A DNA stretch of 64,000 nt from DSWT01 sp035373625 (GTDB taxonomy: Bacteria > Chloroflexota > Anaerolineae > B4-G1 > SLSP01), in contig DAOSNS010000016.1 in the NCBI GenBank assembly GCA_035373625.1, forward strand, positions 1 to 64,000, read 5' to 3'. The translations under genes and the position numbers were made by a program. Under the pieces are notes generated by a model. That model saw nothing but the letters and a program-made list of their open reading frames with translations, made no database searches and had not been told where the DNA came from. Shown here in pieces: positions 1-7,399 of this stretch; position 1 is the stretch's first letter, and each line of letters opens with the position of its first letter.

Positions 1-102
1 TTCATAGACTGCACAGTGGAGCTTTCCCCTCACCCCTCCACCGCCAGCACCCTTTTCCCCACCACGCCGCACACCCGGCCGCCACTGCAACACTCCTTTT
101 TA

Positions 103-135
103 GTCTATTGACAAATTACCAATAGACGATATACT
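103..135 (+). promoter_or_regulatory. Promoter with PadR-type palindromic operator
   Basis: A -35 TTGACA (108-113) and -10 TATACT (130-135) are separated by 16 bp. A perfect 8-bp inverted repeat, GTCTATTG (103-110) and CAATAGAC (120-127), overlaps the -35 and spacer. The first product downstream has a PadR-type winged helix, so autoregulation is the natural inference. The downstream Shine-Dalgarno GGAGGT (142-147) lies 5 nt before the ATG. Confidence 0.7.
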
Positions 136-152
136 AATACTGGAGGTACATC

Positions 153-971
153 ATGCGCACGCGTGGGCGACTACAACACCAACAATGCAGTGGACGAGAT
201 TGTAACCGCCGTATGGGACAATTTCTCGATCCGGCGCTGTTGCTCTTGCTGGAACAGTCGCCGGCTCACGGCTACACCCTCTTGAACCGCATGGCCGAGT
301 TTGGCCTGGATTTTCTGGCCCCCACCGTGATCTACCGCGCGCTGCGGGAGATGGAGGATCGGGGGTGGATTACGTCCACGATGGACGAGGAAACAACGCA
401 AGGCCCACCGCGCCGCGTCTACGCGCTTGCCCCAGCAGGACGTGCGGCTTTAGCCTGCTGCATCGCGCAACTCCAAAGCACCCAACAGGTGCTCGAATAC
501 TTGCTGGCGCTGCACGCCGAACTTGCGCCGGACGGCGTCGCCCTGGCGACGGATTCTGCATCCACCACTGAGGAGGTTACGATGCGAGTTGTTATTCCTG
601 CCAATGGCGCGGATTTGGACGCGCCGACCAGCCCGGTTTTTGGGCGCTGTCAAATGTTTATCTTTGTTGACCCCGAAACGCTGGAGTTCGAGGCTTTGCC
701 CAACCCGGCGCTCGACGCGCCCGGCGGCGCGGGCGTCCAGGCGGCGCAGACCGTCTTACAGCACAACGTGAGCGCAGTGATTGCGCCCAGCTTGGGACCG
801 AACGCCTTTCGCGTTATCCAGGCGGCGGGCGTCCCGGCCTATCGTATGGAAGGCGCGACCGTTCGCGAGGTTGTCGCCGCTTTCAACGCCGGGCAGTTAG
901 CGCGTCTGGAAACCCCTGGCGACGATCACGTCGGCATCGGCGGCGGGCGACGTCATCACGGCCGCAGTTGA
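153..971 (+). CDS. PadR-type regulator fused to a NifX/NifB-like (FeMo-cofactor binding fold) domain
   Basis: The 272-aa protein has two parts. Residues about 25-125 form a PadR-like winged helix (HGYTLLNRM, then VIYRALREMEDRGWI, then a wing with PRRVYALAPAGR). Residues 144-255 match the dinitrogenase FeMo-cofactor biosynthesis fold (COG1433: VVIPANGADLDAPTSPVFG near its start and the NVSAVIAPSLG strand-loop). The ATG at 153 is supported by GGAGGT 5 nt upstream. The NifX-like half begins at an in-frame ATG (582) with its own strong Shine-Dalgarno, so a separate short product is possible. A regulator fused to a metal-cofactor-binding domain suggests sensing of a metal cluster (inference). The gene heads an operon with another NifX-like protein and MinD-type ATPases. 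Confidence 0.8.
   Translation: MRTRGRLQHQQCSGRDCNRRMGQFLDPALLLLLEQSPAHGYTLLNRMAEFGLDFLAPTVIYRALREMEDRGWITSTMDEETTQGPPRRVYALAPAGRAALACCIAQLQSTQQVLEYLLALHAELAPDGVALATDSASTTEEVTMRVVIPANGADLDAPTSPVFGRCQMFIFVDPETLEFEALPNPALDAPGGAGVQAAQTVLQHNVSAVIAPSLGPNAFRVIQAAGVPAYRMEGATVREVVAAFNAGQLARLETPGDDHVGIGGGRRHHGRS
571..584 (+). promoter_or_regulatory. Internal ribosome-binding site and start codon within the PadR-NifX ORF
   Basis: AGGAGGT (571-577) precedes the in-frame ATG at 582 by 4 nt, exactly where the NifX-like domain starts. This is a better initiation site than many true starts in the window. It suggests either a recent fusion of two genes by loss of a stop codon or dual translation of one ORF. 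Confidence 0.55.
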
Positions 972-990
972 TCTCAGCTTTTGGCACTGC

Positions 991-1022
991 CGACTACCCG
1001 ACTAACGACTACCCGACTAACA
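991..1022 (+). repeat. Short-phrase leader repeat (CGACTACCCGACTAA family)
   Basis: Two 15-bp copies of CGACTACCCGACTAA stand head to tail, ending directly at the Shine-Dalgarno AAGGAG of the next gene. The same phrase family recurs at about 36.8, 38.4, 39.7, 43.2, 49.2 and 51.3 kb. Confidence 0.75.
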
Positions 1023-1038
1023 ACAAGGAGACTTTCAC

Positions 1039-1413
1039 ATGACAAAAATCGCAATTGCTGTGTTGGATGCGAATGGCCTGGATGCCCAGGTCAGCCCGCA
1101 CTTTGGGCGTTGCCCGTATTTCGTCCTGATCGAGACCGACGGGCAGGAAGTCTGCGCCGTCGAAACGGTAACCAATCCGTACTACCCCAACCACGAGCCG
1201 GGCGAAGTCCCCGCCTTCATCCACAGCCTGGGCGCGCAAGTGATGCTCGCCGGCGGGATGGGTGGGCGCGCCGTGGCTTTCTTCCAGCAATATGGCATCG
1301 AACCGGCGACCGGCGCGGCGGGAACCGTGCGCGAATCGCTGGCCCGCTATCTGGGCGGGGATTTGCAGGGTGCAGCCCCCTGCGCCGAAAGCGTGGAACA
1401 CGGGCACGGGTAG
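1039..1413 (+). CDS. NifX/NifB-like dinitrogenase iron-molybdenum cofactor family protein
   Basis: This 124-aa cytoplasmic protein has the COG1433 fold: N-terminal strand KIAIAVLD, the motif VSPHFGRCPYFVL and the Gly-rich turn LAGGMGGRAV. Family members bind or carry metal clusters (NifX, NafY, orange protein ORP). The Cys in FGRCPYF and a His-rich tail (EHGHG) are potential ligands. The start is supported by AAGGAG about 10 nt upstream. It follows the PadR-NifX fusion and precedes the zinc-ribbon, MBL and MinD-ferredoxin genes. The actual metal is unknown. Confidence 0.85.
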   Translation: MTKIAIAVLDANGLDAQVSPHFGRCPYFVLIETDGQEVCAVETVTNPYYPNHEPGEVPAFIHSLGAQVMLAGGMGGRAVAFFQQYGIEPATGAAGTVRESLARYLGGDLQGAAPCAESVEHGHG

Positions 1414-1655
1414 ACTTTGGGTTTTCGATTGCTGATTTTGGAGCTGCACCGCTGATACTGCAAGCCGTAGATCATTTGTTGCTGCGCCCGCGCGGCCTAC
1501 CGTCCGGGTTAGGGCGCACGTTGACCTCAACCGGTCGCGTGCCAGGCGCCGGACGACAACTTCGCCGCCGCCAGCGTGGCAGGTGGTGAACACAACCGGG
1601 GTTTGTAATCGCGACTGACGTTGGTCGCTTTTTATCCACAAGACCAGGAGGTGCT

Positions 1656-1877
1656 ATGATGGGACGTGGAACTGGACGAGGACACGGTGGTGGTGACCGC
1701 GGCGGTGGCGCCGGACGCGGGCAGGGACAAGGCCCCGGACGAATGGGCGGCACGGCCGCCGGGCCGGGCGGCGACTGCGTTTGCCCGGCGTGTGGGCATC
1801 GCGAACCGCACATTGTCGGGGTGCCCTGCACCAGCAGGACTTGCCCCAAGTGCGGCGCGACGATGATCCGCGGATGA
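1656..1877 (+). CDS. Gly-rich small protein with C-terminal zinc ribbon
   Basis: The 73-aa protein begins with a low-complexity Gly/Arg stretch (about residues 1-40) and ends with two CxxC knuckles: CPACGHREPH, then GVPCTSRTCPKCG. Similar small proteins often neighbour NifX/MinD-ferredoxin genes in anaerobes, but I know no assigned function. AGGAGGT lies a few nt before the ATG. Its TGA overlaps the next ATG (ATGA at 1874), indicating translational coupling. Confidence 0.75.
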   Translation: MMGRGTGRGHGGGDRGGGAGRGQGQGPGRMGGTAAGPGGDCVCPACGHREPHIVGVPCTSRTCPKCGATMIRG

Positions 1878-2722
1878 CGCCGACGATCACATGTGTCGTA
1901 GATAACAACGCGCCGCCCGGCAGCGGTCTACAGCACGAACACGGCCTGGCCTTCTGGATTGTCAACGAGGCCGGGCCCGTGTTGTTTGATACGGGCCAGA
2001 GCGGTACGGCGCTGTTGCACAATCTCACGGCGTTGGGGCTGGATGCGACGACGCTGAAGGCGGTAGCGATCAGCCACGCGCACTACGATCACACCGGCGG
2101 CTTGCCCGCTCTATCCACGTTGCTTTCCCCGGGACTGCCGCTCTACGCCAATGCCGATCTTTTGCGCGAGCGTTTCTCCCGCCGCGATTCCACGCGCCGC
2201 GCCATTGGCATGCCGGTGGATGAACCATAGCTGCGTGAGCACTTTGCGCTGCGGCTGGACGACCGTCCGCAACAAATTCTTCCCGGTATCTGGACCACCG
2301 GCGCAATTACCGAGCGCCCTCATCCAGGCGGCTATGCTGCTTACCATGAAATCCTCGCCGGGACTGCGTATGCGCCTGATCCCTACCGCGATGACCTCTC
2401 TCTGGTGCTCGAAAGCGCCAAGGGACTGGTGGTGGTGTGTGGCTGCTGCCATGCCGGGCTGCTCAACACACTGGAACACGTGCAGCGTTTGTTCGCCTCC
2501 CCGATTGTGGCTATTGCGGGCGGCACGCATCTGCTCAACGCCGACGCGGACACTCTGGAGCACATTGCGCGCACACTACACGGCTGGGGGACGCTACACG
2601 GGATTTATCTCAACCACTGTTCCGGCGAAAAGGCTTATCACATATTGCGCCAGGTTATGGGGGACGATATCGTTCATCTTTGCCCGGCCGGTACGATTCT
2701 CGAAATGGAGGTAGGACTTTGA
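1874..2722 (+). pseudogene. MBL-fold metallohydrolase (DHPS-like) interrupted by an in-frame TAG
   Basis: The reading frame gives a complete metallo-beta-lactamase-fold protein of about 282 residues except for one TAG at 2228-2230 (codon 119). Upstream are the strand LFDTGQSG and metal motif SHAHYDHTGG (HxHxDH). Downstream in the same frame are GIWTTGAITERPHPGG, VVCGCCHAGLLNTL and IAGGTHLL, which supply the remaining ligands of the dihydropteridine-synthase-like MBL subfamily. The first fragment alone lacks those ligands and should be inactive. The frame is otherwise open and both ends overlap their neighbours (ATGA at 1874, TTGA at 2719), so the lesion is probably recent, or a sequencing error. 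Confidence 0.8.
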
Positions 2723-3582
2723 AACTCGCCATTGCCAGCGGCAAGGGTGGAACCGGCAAAACGACGGTGGCGGTGAGCCTAGCGCTCAGCCTGGCCGCAA
2801 CCGATGCCGCTTCCGCCCCACTTTTTTTGGACTGTGACGTCGAAGAACCCAATGCCGCGCTTTTCCTGCGCCCGGAGATCACCGCGCAACGCGATGTAGG
2901 ATTGCTGATCCCCGTGGTGGATATGGTGCGCTGCACGACCTGCGGGCGCTGCGCCGCGGTGTGCGAGTATCACGCCATCACCGTGATCGGCAAGCAGGTG
3001 CTCGTCTTCCCCGAACTGTGCCACGGCTGTGGCAGTTGCACACGCCAATGCCCGGAAGGTGCGATCCACGAGGAACTTAACGTGATGGGGACACTGGAAT
3101 ATGGCCGGGCAGAGACGATCGAGTTTTACCACGGGACGCTCAACGTAGGCGAGGCCATGGCCGTACCGATAATCCGCCAGCTCAAAGCATGGGCGATCCC
3201 ACCGGATGTGGGCGACCGGCCTGTCATCCTCGACGCGCCGCCGGGCGCTTCGTGCCCCGTCGTCGAGACGATGCGTGGAGCCGATGCGGTGTTGCTGGTT
3301 ACCGAGCCAACCCCCTTCGGCCTGCACGATCTGCGCGTGGCAGTGCAGGTGGCCCGCGACGAACTCGGCCTGCCCGTCGCCGTCGTCGTCAACCGCGACG
3401 GGATTGGCGATGGGGGTGTAGACGCCTACTGCGCCGCCGAGGGTTTGCCTATCCTATTGCGCATCCCGCTAGAGCGCGCTATCGCTGAAGGCATCGCGCG
3501 CGGGGACTCGTTAATCGCCATCCACCCCGAATATCAAACACAACTGGTGGAACTCTGGAAAACCATAGCGGAGCTACCATGA
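2719..3582 (+). CDS. MinD-superfamily P-loop ATPase with inserted 2x[4Fe-4S] ferredoxin domain (first copy)
   Basis: This 287-aa ATPase starts at TTG 2719 with GGAGG 7 nt upstream, overlapping the MBL stop codon. The deviant Walker A is SGKGGTGKTT at residues 7-16. An inserted ferredoxin-like domain (about residues 73-118) has CTTCGRCAAVC and CHGCGSCTRQCP, enough for two 4Fe-4S clusters. Switch 2 is DAPPGASCPV. It belongs to COG1149, occurring as tandem pairs in anaerobes, including the orp operon of sulfate reducers. A likely role is ATP-dependent handling of a metal cluster with the NifX-like partners (inference). Confidence 0.88.
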   Translation: MKLAIASGKGGTGKTTVAVSLALSLAATDAASAPLFLDCDVEEPNAALFLRPEITAQRDVGLLIPVVDMVRCTTCGRCAAVCEYHAITVIGKQVLVFPELCHGCGSCTRQCPEGAIHEELNVMGTLEYGRAETIEFYHGTLNVGEAMAVPIIRQLKAWAIPPDVGDRPVILDAPPGASCPVVETMRGADAVLLVTEPTPFGLHDLRVAVQVARDELGLPVAVVVNRDGIGDGGVDAYCAAEGLPILLRIPLERAIAEGIARGDSLIAIHPEYQTQLVELWKTIAELP

Positions 3583-4475
3583 AACAACTCGTCATTCTCA
3601 GCGGTAAAGGTGGAACAGGCAAGACGACGGTGACGGCGGCGCTGGCGCACCTGGCGACACAGGATTGTCGCGTGGTTCTGGCCGATGCGGACGTGGATGC
3701 GGCCAATCTAGGATTGGTGCTCGCGCCGGTTACGGAAGAGACCCACGACTTCACCGGCGGTAGAATCGCCGGCATTGACCCCGCCGTGTGTATCGCCTGC
3801 GGGCGCTGCGCCGAGGTCTGCCGCTTCGACGCAGTGCGCGTGTGCACGCACCCAGGCGACGCCTACGCAGTAGACCCTCTCGCCTGCGAAGGCTGCGCCG
3901 CGTGCGTTTATGAGTGCCCCGCCCACGCCATCACGATGACGCCGCAGCGCGCCGGGCAGTGGTTTGTCGCCGCGACGCGCTACGGGCCGCTTTACCACGC
4001 GCACCTCTTCGCCGGGCAGGAGAACTCCGGCAAGCTGGTGACACTGGTGAAGCAGATGGCGCGCTTGCGCGCGCTCGACGATGCCGCCGACCTGCTGCTG
4101 GTGGATGGGCCGCCGGGCATCGGCTGCCCCGTCATCGCCGCACTTTCTGGGGCAGATATGGCGCTCATCGTCACCGAACCGACCGTCTCCGGCGCGCACG
4201 ACCTGGAGCGCGCTCTGGGATTGGCGGCGCATTTCAACATTCCGGCGATGGTGCTGCTCAACAAAGCTGATCTCAGTCCGGCGCAGGCGGAGGCCATTGT
4301 CGCCTACTGCGCCACGCAGAGCATCCCGCTGGTGGGACGTTTACCTTACGATCCCGCCGTCACCGAAGCGATGGCGCGCGGTGAGCCGGTCACAGCCGGC
4401 AACGGGCCGGTGAGCGCCGCGCTACACGAAGTGTGGATGCGTCTTCGCCAGCAGATTTTCGACAACGCATCATGA
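3579..4475 (+). CDS. MinD-superfamily P-loop ATPase with inserted ferredoxin domain (second copy)
   Basis: This 298-aa paralogue of the preceding ATPase starts at an ATGA overlap. It shows SGKGGTGKTT (residues 8-17), two cluster motifs (CIACGRCAEVC and CEGCAACVYECP) and DGPPGIGCPV as switch 2. The two proteins probably form a heterodimer like other COG1149 pairs. The CDF gene start (4472) overlaps its stop codon, making one tightly coupled operon from 1656 to at least 5200. Confidence 0.88.
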   Translation: MKQLVILSGKGGTGKTTVTAALAHLATQDCRVVLADADVDAANLGLVLAPVTEETHDFTGGRIAGIDPAVCIACGRCAEVCRFDAVRVCTHPGDAYAVDPLACEGCAACVYECPAHAITMTPQRAGQWFVAATRYGPLYHAHLFAGQENSGKLVTLVKQMARLRALDDAADLLLVDGPPGIGCPVIAALSGADMALIVTEPTVSGAHDLERALGLAAHFNIPAMVLLNKADLSPAQAEAIVAYCATQSIPLVGRLPYDPAVTEAMARGEPVTAGNGPVSAALHEVWMRLRQQIFDNAS

Positions 4476-5202
4476 CGCAGAACGCTGCTGCCTCACCCGC
4501 GCCGCCCGTCAACGTTGAACGTTGGGGCTGGTACTCTATCGGCATCAACGTGACGCTGATCGGTATCAACCTGCTCGTGGCGCGCGCCTCCGGCAGTCTG
4601 GCGGTGGGGGCGGAACTCACCCACAATGCAGTGGACTTGCTCACCGCCATCGCGGTGCTGGTCGGGCTGAGACTTGCGGCTCGCAAGACGGCGCAGTTTC
4701 CCTATGGCCTCTACAAATTGGAGAATGTCATCGCCGTGGGGCTGGCGGGGATGACGTTCTTCACGGCCTACGAAATCGCCCGCGAAGCGCTCTCCGCCGC
4801 CACTTCGCCGCCCATCGTGACGCTTTGGTCACTGGCGGGCGTCGTCATTGCCTGGATTATCCCCCTGGTCTTCAGCGTTTTTGAACTTCGCGCCGGACGC
4901 GCGGCGAACTCGCCCGCTTTGATCGCCGATGCGCTGGAATATCGCGCCCACGTTTTCACCACGGGCGTCGTCTTTGCTGCGTTGGTCGGGCAATGGGTGA
5001 ATGTGCCGCTGGATCGGATCGCCGCGCTGTTCATTGTGATTGCCATCGTCAAGACCGGATGGGACCTGCTCAGTGATGGGATGCACGTGCTCTTGGATGC
5101 CTCGCTGGATGCCGAATCATTGCTGCAGGTGCGGGAGATCATCGTGGCTGACCCGGCGGTGACGGCGCTGCGCTGGGTCACCGGGCACAATGCAGGGCGC
5201 TT
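4472..5202 (+). pseudogene. Cation diffusion facilitator (CDF) transporter, C-terminally truncated
   Basis: About 243 residues of a CDF-family membrane protein are present. Six hydrophobic segments can be picked out (for example SIGINVTLIGINLLVARA and LAGVVIAWIIPLVFSVF), with the TM2 motif HNAVDLL and the TM5 motif ADALEYRAH. Homology stops at VTGHNAGR, where the cytoplasmic domain should continue. The frame then enters sequence that encodes a histidine-kinase tail in another frame and runs on open to 5653 inside the next gene. The transporter is therefore a deletion or recombination product. The ATG at 4472 overlaps the upstream stop codon. Confidence 0.75.
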
Positions 5203-5361
5203 CCGTTCATCTTCGACCGCTTCTGGCGCGGTGATCGCGCCCGCATCCACCAGGCAGGCGTTGGCAGTGGCCTGGGATTGGTCCTCACACACCAGCTCGT
5301 GCGCCTGCCTGGCGGCACGATTGACGTCACCAGTACCCACGGCGACTGTGAACCCTCTTGA
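5203..5361 (+). pseudogene. C-terminal remnant of a sensor histidine kinase (HATPase_c)
   Basis: Translation from 5203 gives FIFDRFWRGDRAR, then GVGSGLGLVLTHQLV, then GGTIDVTS, ending at TGA 5359-5361. These are the F-box, G2 box and terminal strand of a histidine-kinase ATPase domain. Everything upstream (sensor, DHp, N box) is missing, and the frame differs from that of the CDF fragment it abuts. Confidence 0.75.
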
Positions 5362-5400
5362 CAACTCTTTTATTCTATGTATAATATACAACATAGAATA
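5358..5400 (+). promoter_or_regulatory. Consensus promoter with a 10-bp-arm palindrome (PadR operator)
   Basis: TTGACA (5358-5363) and TATAAT (5380-5385) are 16 bp apart. TATTCTATGT (5371-5380) and ACATAGAATA (5391-5400) form a perfect inverted repeat with a 10-nt spacer that covers the -10. A PadR gene starts at 5418, so this is very probably its autoregulatory operator. The -35 overlaps the stop codon of the kinase remnant. Confidence 0.85.
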
Positions 5401-5417
5401 TAAGGGGGATAAAACCT

Positions 5418-5957
5418 GTGACAACCCGGCTGGTCATTCTGGGATTACTGCGCGAGCGCCCACTCTACGGCTACGAACTCAAACACATTATCGAAGAGCA
5501 TATGGGCGATTGGACGAACATCGCCTTCGGCTCCATCTACTACGCGCTGGGCAAACTGGCCGAGGAGGGCTTCGTCGAGCAAGTCGGTGTGGAGCAAGAC
5601 GGCGCGCGGCCTTCGCGCACAGTCTACGAGATCACCGCGGCCGGCCGCGCTGAGTTTCTGCGCCTGCTGCGCGAAGTATGGACTTCGTTTGAACGGCAGT
5701 ACTTTGCCATAGACGTTGGGCTGGCGTTCATGAACGCGCTGCCGGTCGAAGAGGTCAAGAGTTATCTCCATCAGCGCGTAACGATGGTGGAAGAGGTCTT
5801 ACAGCATATCCAGGAGCATCAAGAAGAGCAAATGGCGAATCCGGACATTCCCGCGCAGGCGCGTGCGGTGTTTGAACACTCACGGCTGTATATGGAGGCG
5901 GAACTAGCCTGGACGCGGAGCGTGTTACAGCAGGTGGAACAAGGCGTCTACGTCTGA
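5418..5957 (+). CDS. PadR family transcriptional regulator (with Vir_act_alpha_C-type tail)
   Basis: This 179-aa protein starts at GTG 5418 behind AAGGGGGAT. Residues 1-75 are a PadR winged helix (VILGLLRERPLYGYELKHI, then SIYYALGKLAEEGFVE, wing PSRTVYEIT). Residues 95-175 are a helical C-terminal dimerisation domain of the PadR-s2/AphA type. Family members repress nearby effector or detoxification genes and respond to small molecules. Likely targets are its own promoter and that of the methyltransferase downstream, which carries a related AT-rich palindrome. Confidence 0.9.
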   Translation: MTTRLVILGLLRERPLYGYELKHIIEEHMGDWTNIAFGSIYYALGKLAEEGFVEQVGVEQDGARPSRTVYEITAAGRAEFLRLLREVWTSFERQYFAIDVGLAFMNALPVEEVKSYLHQRVTMVEEVLQHIQEHQEEQMANPDIPAQARAVFEHSRLYMEAELAWTRSVLQQVEQGVYV

Positions 5958-5977
5958 CGCTCTTTTTTTAGTTATTA

Positions 5978-6006
5978 TTCAAGATTGTATATTCTATATT
6001 GTATAG
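5978..6006 (+). promoter_or_regulatory. AT-rich promoter region with small palindrome before the methyltransferase
   Basis: CTATATTGTATAG (5994-6006) is a perfect 5-bp-arm palindrome, and TTCTATAT resembles one half of the operator at 5371-5400. TATATT or TATTCT could act as a -10. The similarity suggests the same PadR may bind here (inference). Confidence 0.4.
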
Positions 6007-6019
6007 CAAGGAGGATCCA

Positions 6020-6703
6020 ATGAAACGTATTCCAGAGAGTGAGGCTATTTCGGAAATGGCGGACGCGCGCCGCTTCAACGAGTTTATGGGGAGCAACCGC
6101 TTCCGGCGGCAGGAGTACCGCGAGTTGGCGCTGCGGATCGCCACGCTGGGCATCCCCGATGGCGGCAAGGTGCTGGATGTGGGGACTGGGACGGGCTTCG
6201 TTGCCATCGAGGTCGCCAGATTACTGAGTGAGCGCGGTGTGCAGGTGGTAGGACTGGACCTCTCACCGGCGATGCTGGCGCTGGCGGCGGAGAACGCACA
6301 GCGCGCCGGGCTGAACGGCGCAGTCACGTGGCGCGAAGGGAACGCCTATGCGATGCCGTTTGCAGATGGCGAGTTCGACGCAGTAATTTCCAACGATTCG
6401 CTGCATCACTGGGAAGACCCGGTCGCCATCTTCAACGAGATCGCGCGCGTGGTTAAGCCGGAGGGCGCATACTTCGTTCACGATTCCCGGCGGCTGGAAA
6501 CGTGGTGGCCGCGTCTGTTTGCCTGGGGCATCGGGTTGACGATTCCGGCGGACTTCCGGGTGCATTACTGGGGTTCGATTCGCTCGTCGTATACGCCGGA
6601 GGAGTTGGAGGCGTTGGTCGCGCGCTCGCGGTTGAACGGCTGGCGCATTGAGGCCGGGTTTATGGAAATTGCCGTAGTGCGGGGGAACGATACGGAGGTC
6701 TGA
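6020..6703 (+). CDS. Class I SAM-dependent methyltransferase (UbiE/COQ5-like)
   Basis: A 227-aa enzyme starting at ATG 6020 behind AAGGAGG. SAM-binding motif I is VLDVGTGTGFVA (about residues 52-63), motif II contains VVGLDLSPAML, and the acidic loop is FDAVISNDSLHHW. The substrate cannot be deduced. The C-terminal region (YTPEELEALV) follows the usual layout of small-molecule methyltransferases. It lies directly behind a PadR gene with a shared palindrome type, so it may be the regulated effector. Confidence 0.88.
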   Translation: MKRIPESEAISEMADARRFNEFMGSNRFRRQEYRELALRIATLGIPDGGKVLDVGTGTGFVAIEVARLLSERGVQVVGLDLSPAMLALAAENAQRAGLNGAVTWREGNAYAMPFADGEFDAVISNDSLHHWEDPVAIFNEIARVVKPEGAYFVHDSRRLETWWPRLFAWGIGLTIPADFRVHYWGSIRSSYTPEELEALVARSRLNGWRIEAGFMEIAVVRGNDTEV

Positions 6704-6724
6704 TTACGGCAAGATTAGTCAAGG

Positions 6725-7064
6725 GCGGCAAATCCACCACCAGCGCATCCAACTGATCCCAGGCGACATCGTTCCAGAATTGCTGGATCATTTTGGAGAT
6801 CAACGGCCCGCGCCAGATGACGGCGTCGTCTTTGTGCTCCACCATCAGATTGACCGAGATGAGTTTGATACCGCTGTGCGTCATCGCCGGGAGCAGAATA
6901 CCCTGCGCATCGGCCAGGGGAGGCTGGCGCATGCCGAAAAGTTTGGGGATGCTGGCCCCGGTGACATCGGCATCCAGCAGGCCGACTTGCCAACCGGTGC
7001 GGCGTAGGCCCGCCGCCAGCAGCGTCGCAGTAGTCGATTTGCCGACGCCGCCCTTGCCGCTCAT
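6725..7064 (-). pseudogene. Mrp/ApbC-type Fe-S carrier ATPase, fragment
   Basis: On the minus strand the frame reads MSGKGGVGKSTTATLLAAGL, LLDADVTGASIPKLFG and LDALVVDLPP, the N-terminal half of an Mrp/NBP35 ATPase. Homology stops abruptly after VVDLPP (about 6727), before the GTGD loop and the C-terminal CxxC region. The first residues normally preceding SGKGG are also missing or out of frame. The fragment abuts the 3' end of the methyltransferase gene, so it is a deletion remnant. Confidence 0.75.
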
Positions 7065-7069
7065 TAAGG

Positions 7070-7395
7070 CCCTCTACAAGGTTCCACGTTGCCCCGCAAC
7101 GCGCCAGCAGTGCAATCACCGCATCCTTGCGCAGCGGATGCACGGCAGTGATGCTGATCAGGTCGGTGACGGCGTCGCTGGTCGCGGCAAAGGCGTTGCC
7201 CTCATAGCCGATGAGGAGTTCCACACGGGGGAGGACGTCCGCGAAGATGGGGTAGGCTTGATTGAGCGCGACCTCATCCGGCGCACGCCTCCACAATTCG
7301 GCCGGTGGGCGGGGCGGAACGCCGAGGTAGGCTACGGCCGGGCGGAGTTTGGAGATCACGTCTGCGGTCACGGCAAACGTCTCCGGGGATGGTTC
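7070..7395 (-). pseudogene. C-terminal remnant of a radical SAM protein
   Basis: The frame (GYEPSPETFAVTADVISKLR..., ELLIGYEGNAFAATSD, LISITAVHPLRKDAV) matches the C-terminal tail of radical SAM proteins commonly found beside NifX/Mrp genes. The catalytic CxxxCxxC half is absent. At the other end, NLVEGL runs into the Mrp fragment about 1 nt out of frame. At 7396-7400 the sequence changes to a transposase remnant, marking a junction. Confidence 0.55.
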
Positions 7396-7399
7396 ATAA

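Noticed and set aside
1414..1655. Overlapping ORFs between the NifX-like and zinc-ribbon genes
   Set aside because: Both frames are compositionally odd and lack ribosome-binding sites; the stretch contains a TTTTCGATTGCTGATTTT word but nothing recognisable.
2228..2230. TAG in the MBL gene as pyrrolysine or programmed readthrough
   Set aside because: No pylT/pylS-like context or readthrough structure is visible; a mutation or sequence error is simpler.
5203..5653. In-frame extension of the CDF protein to 406 aa
   Set aside because: After residue 243 or so the frame runs through a kinase remnant in another frame and into the padR gene, and shows no CDF cytoplasmic domain.
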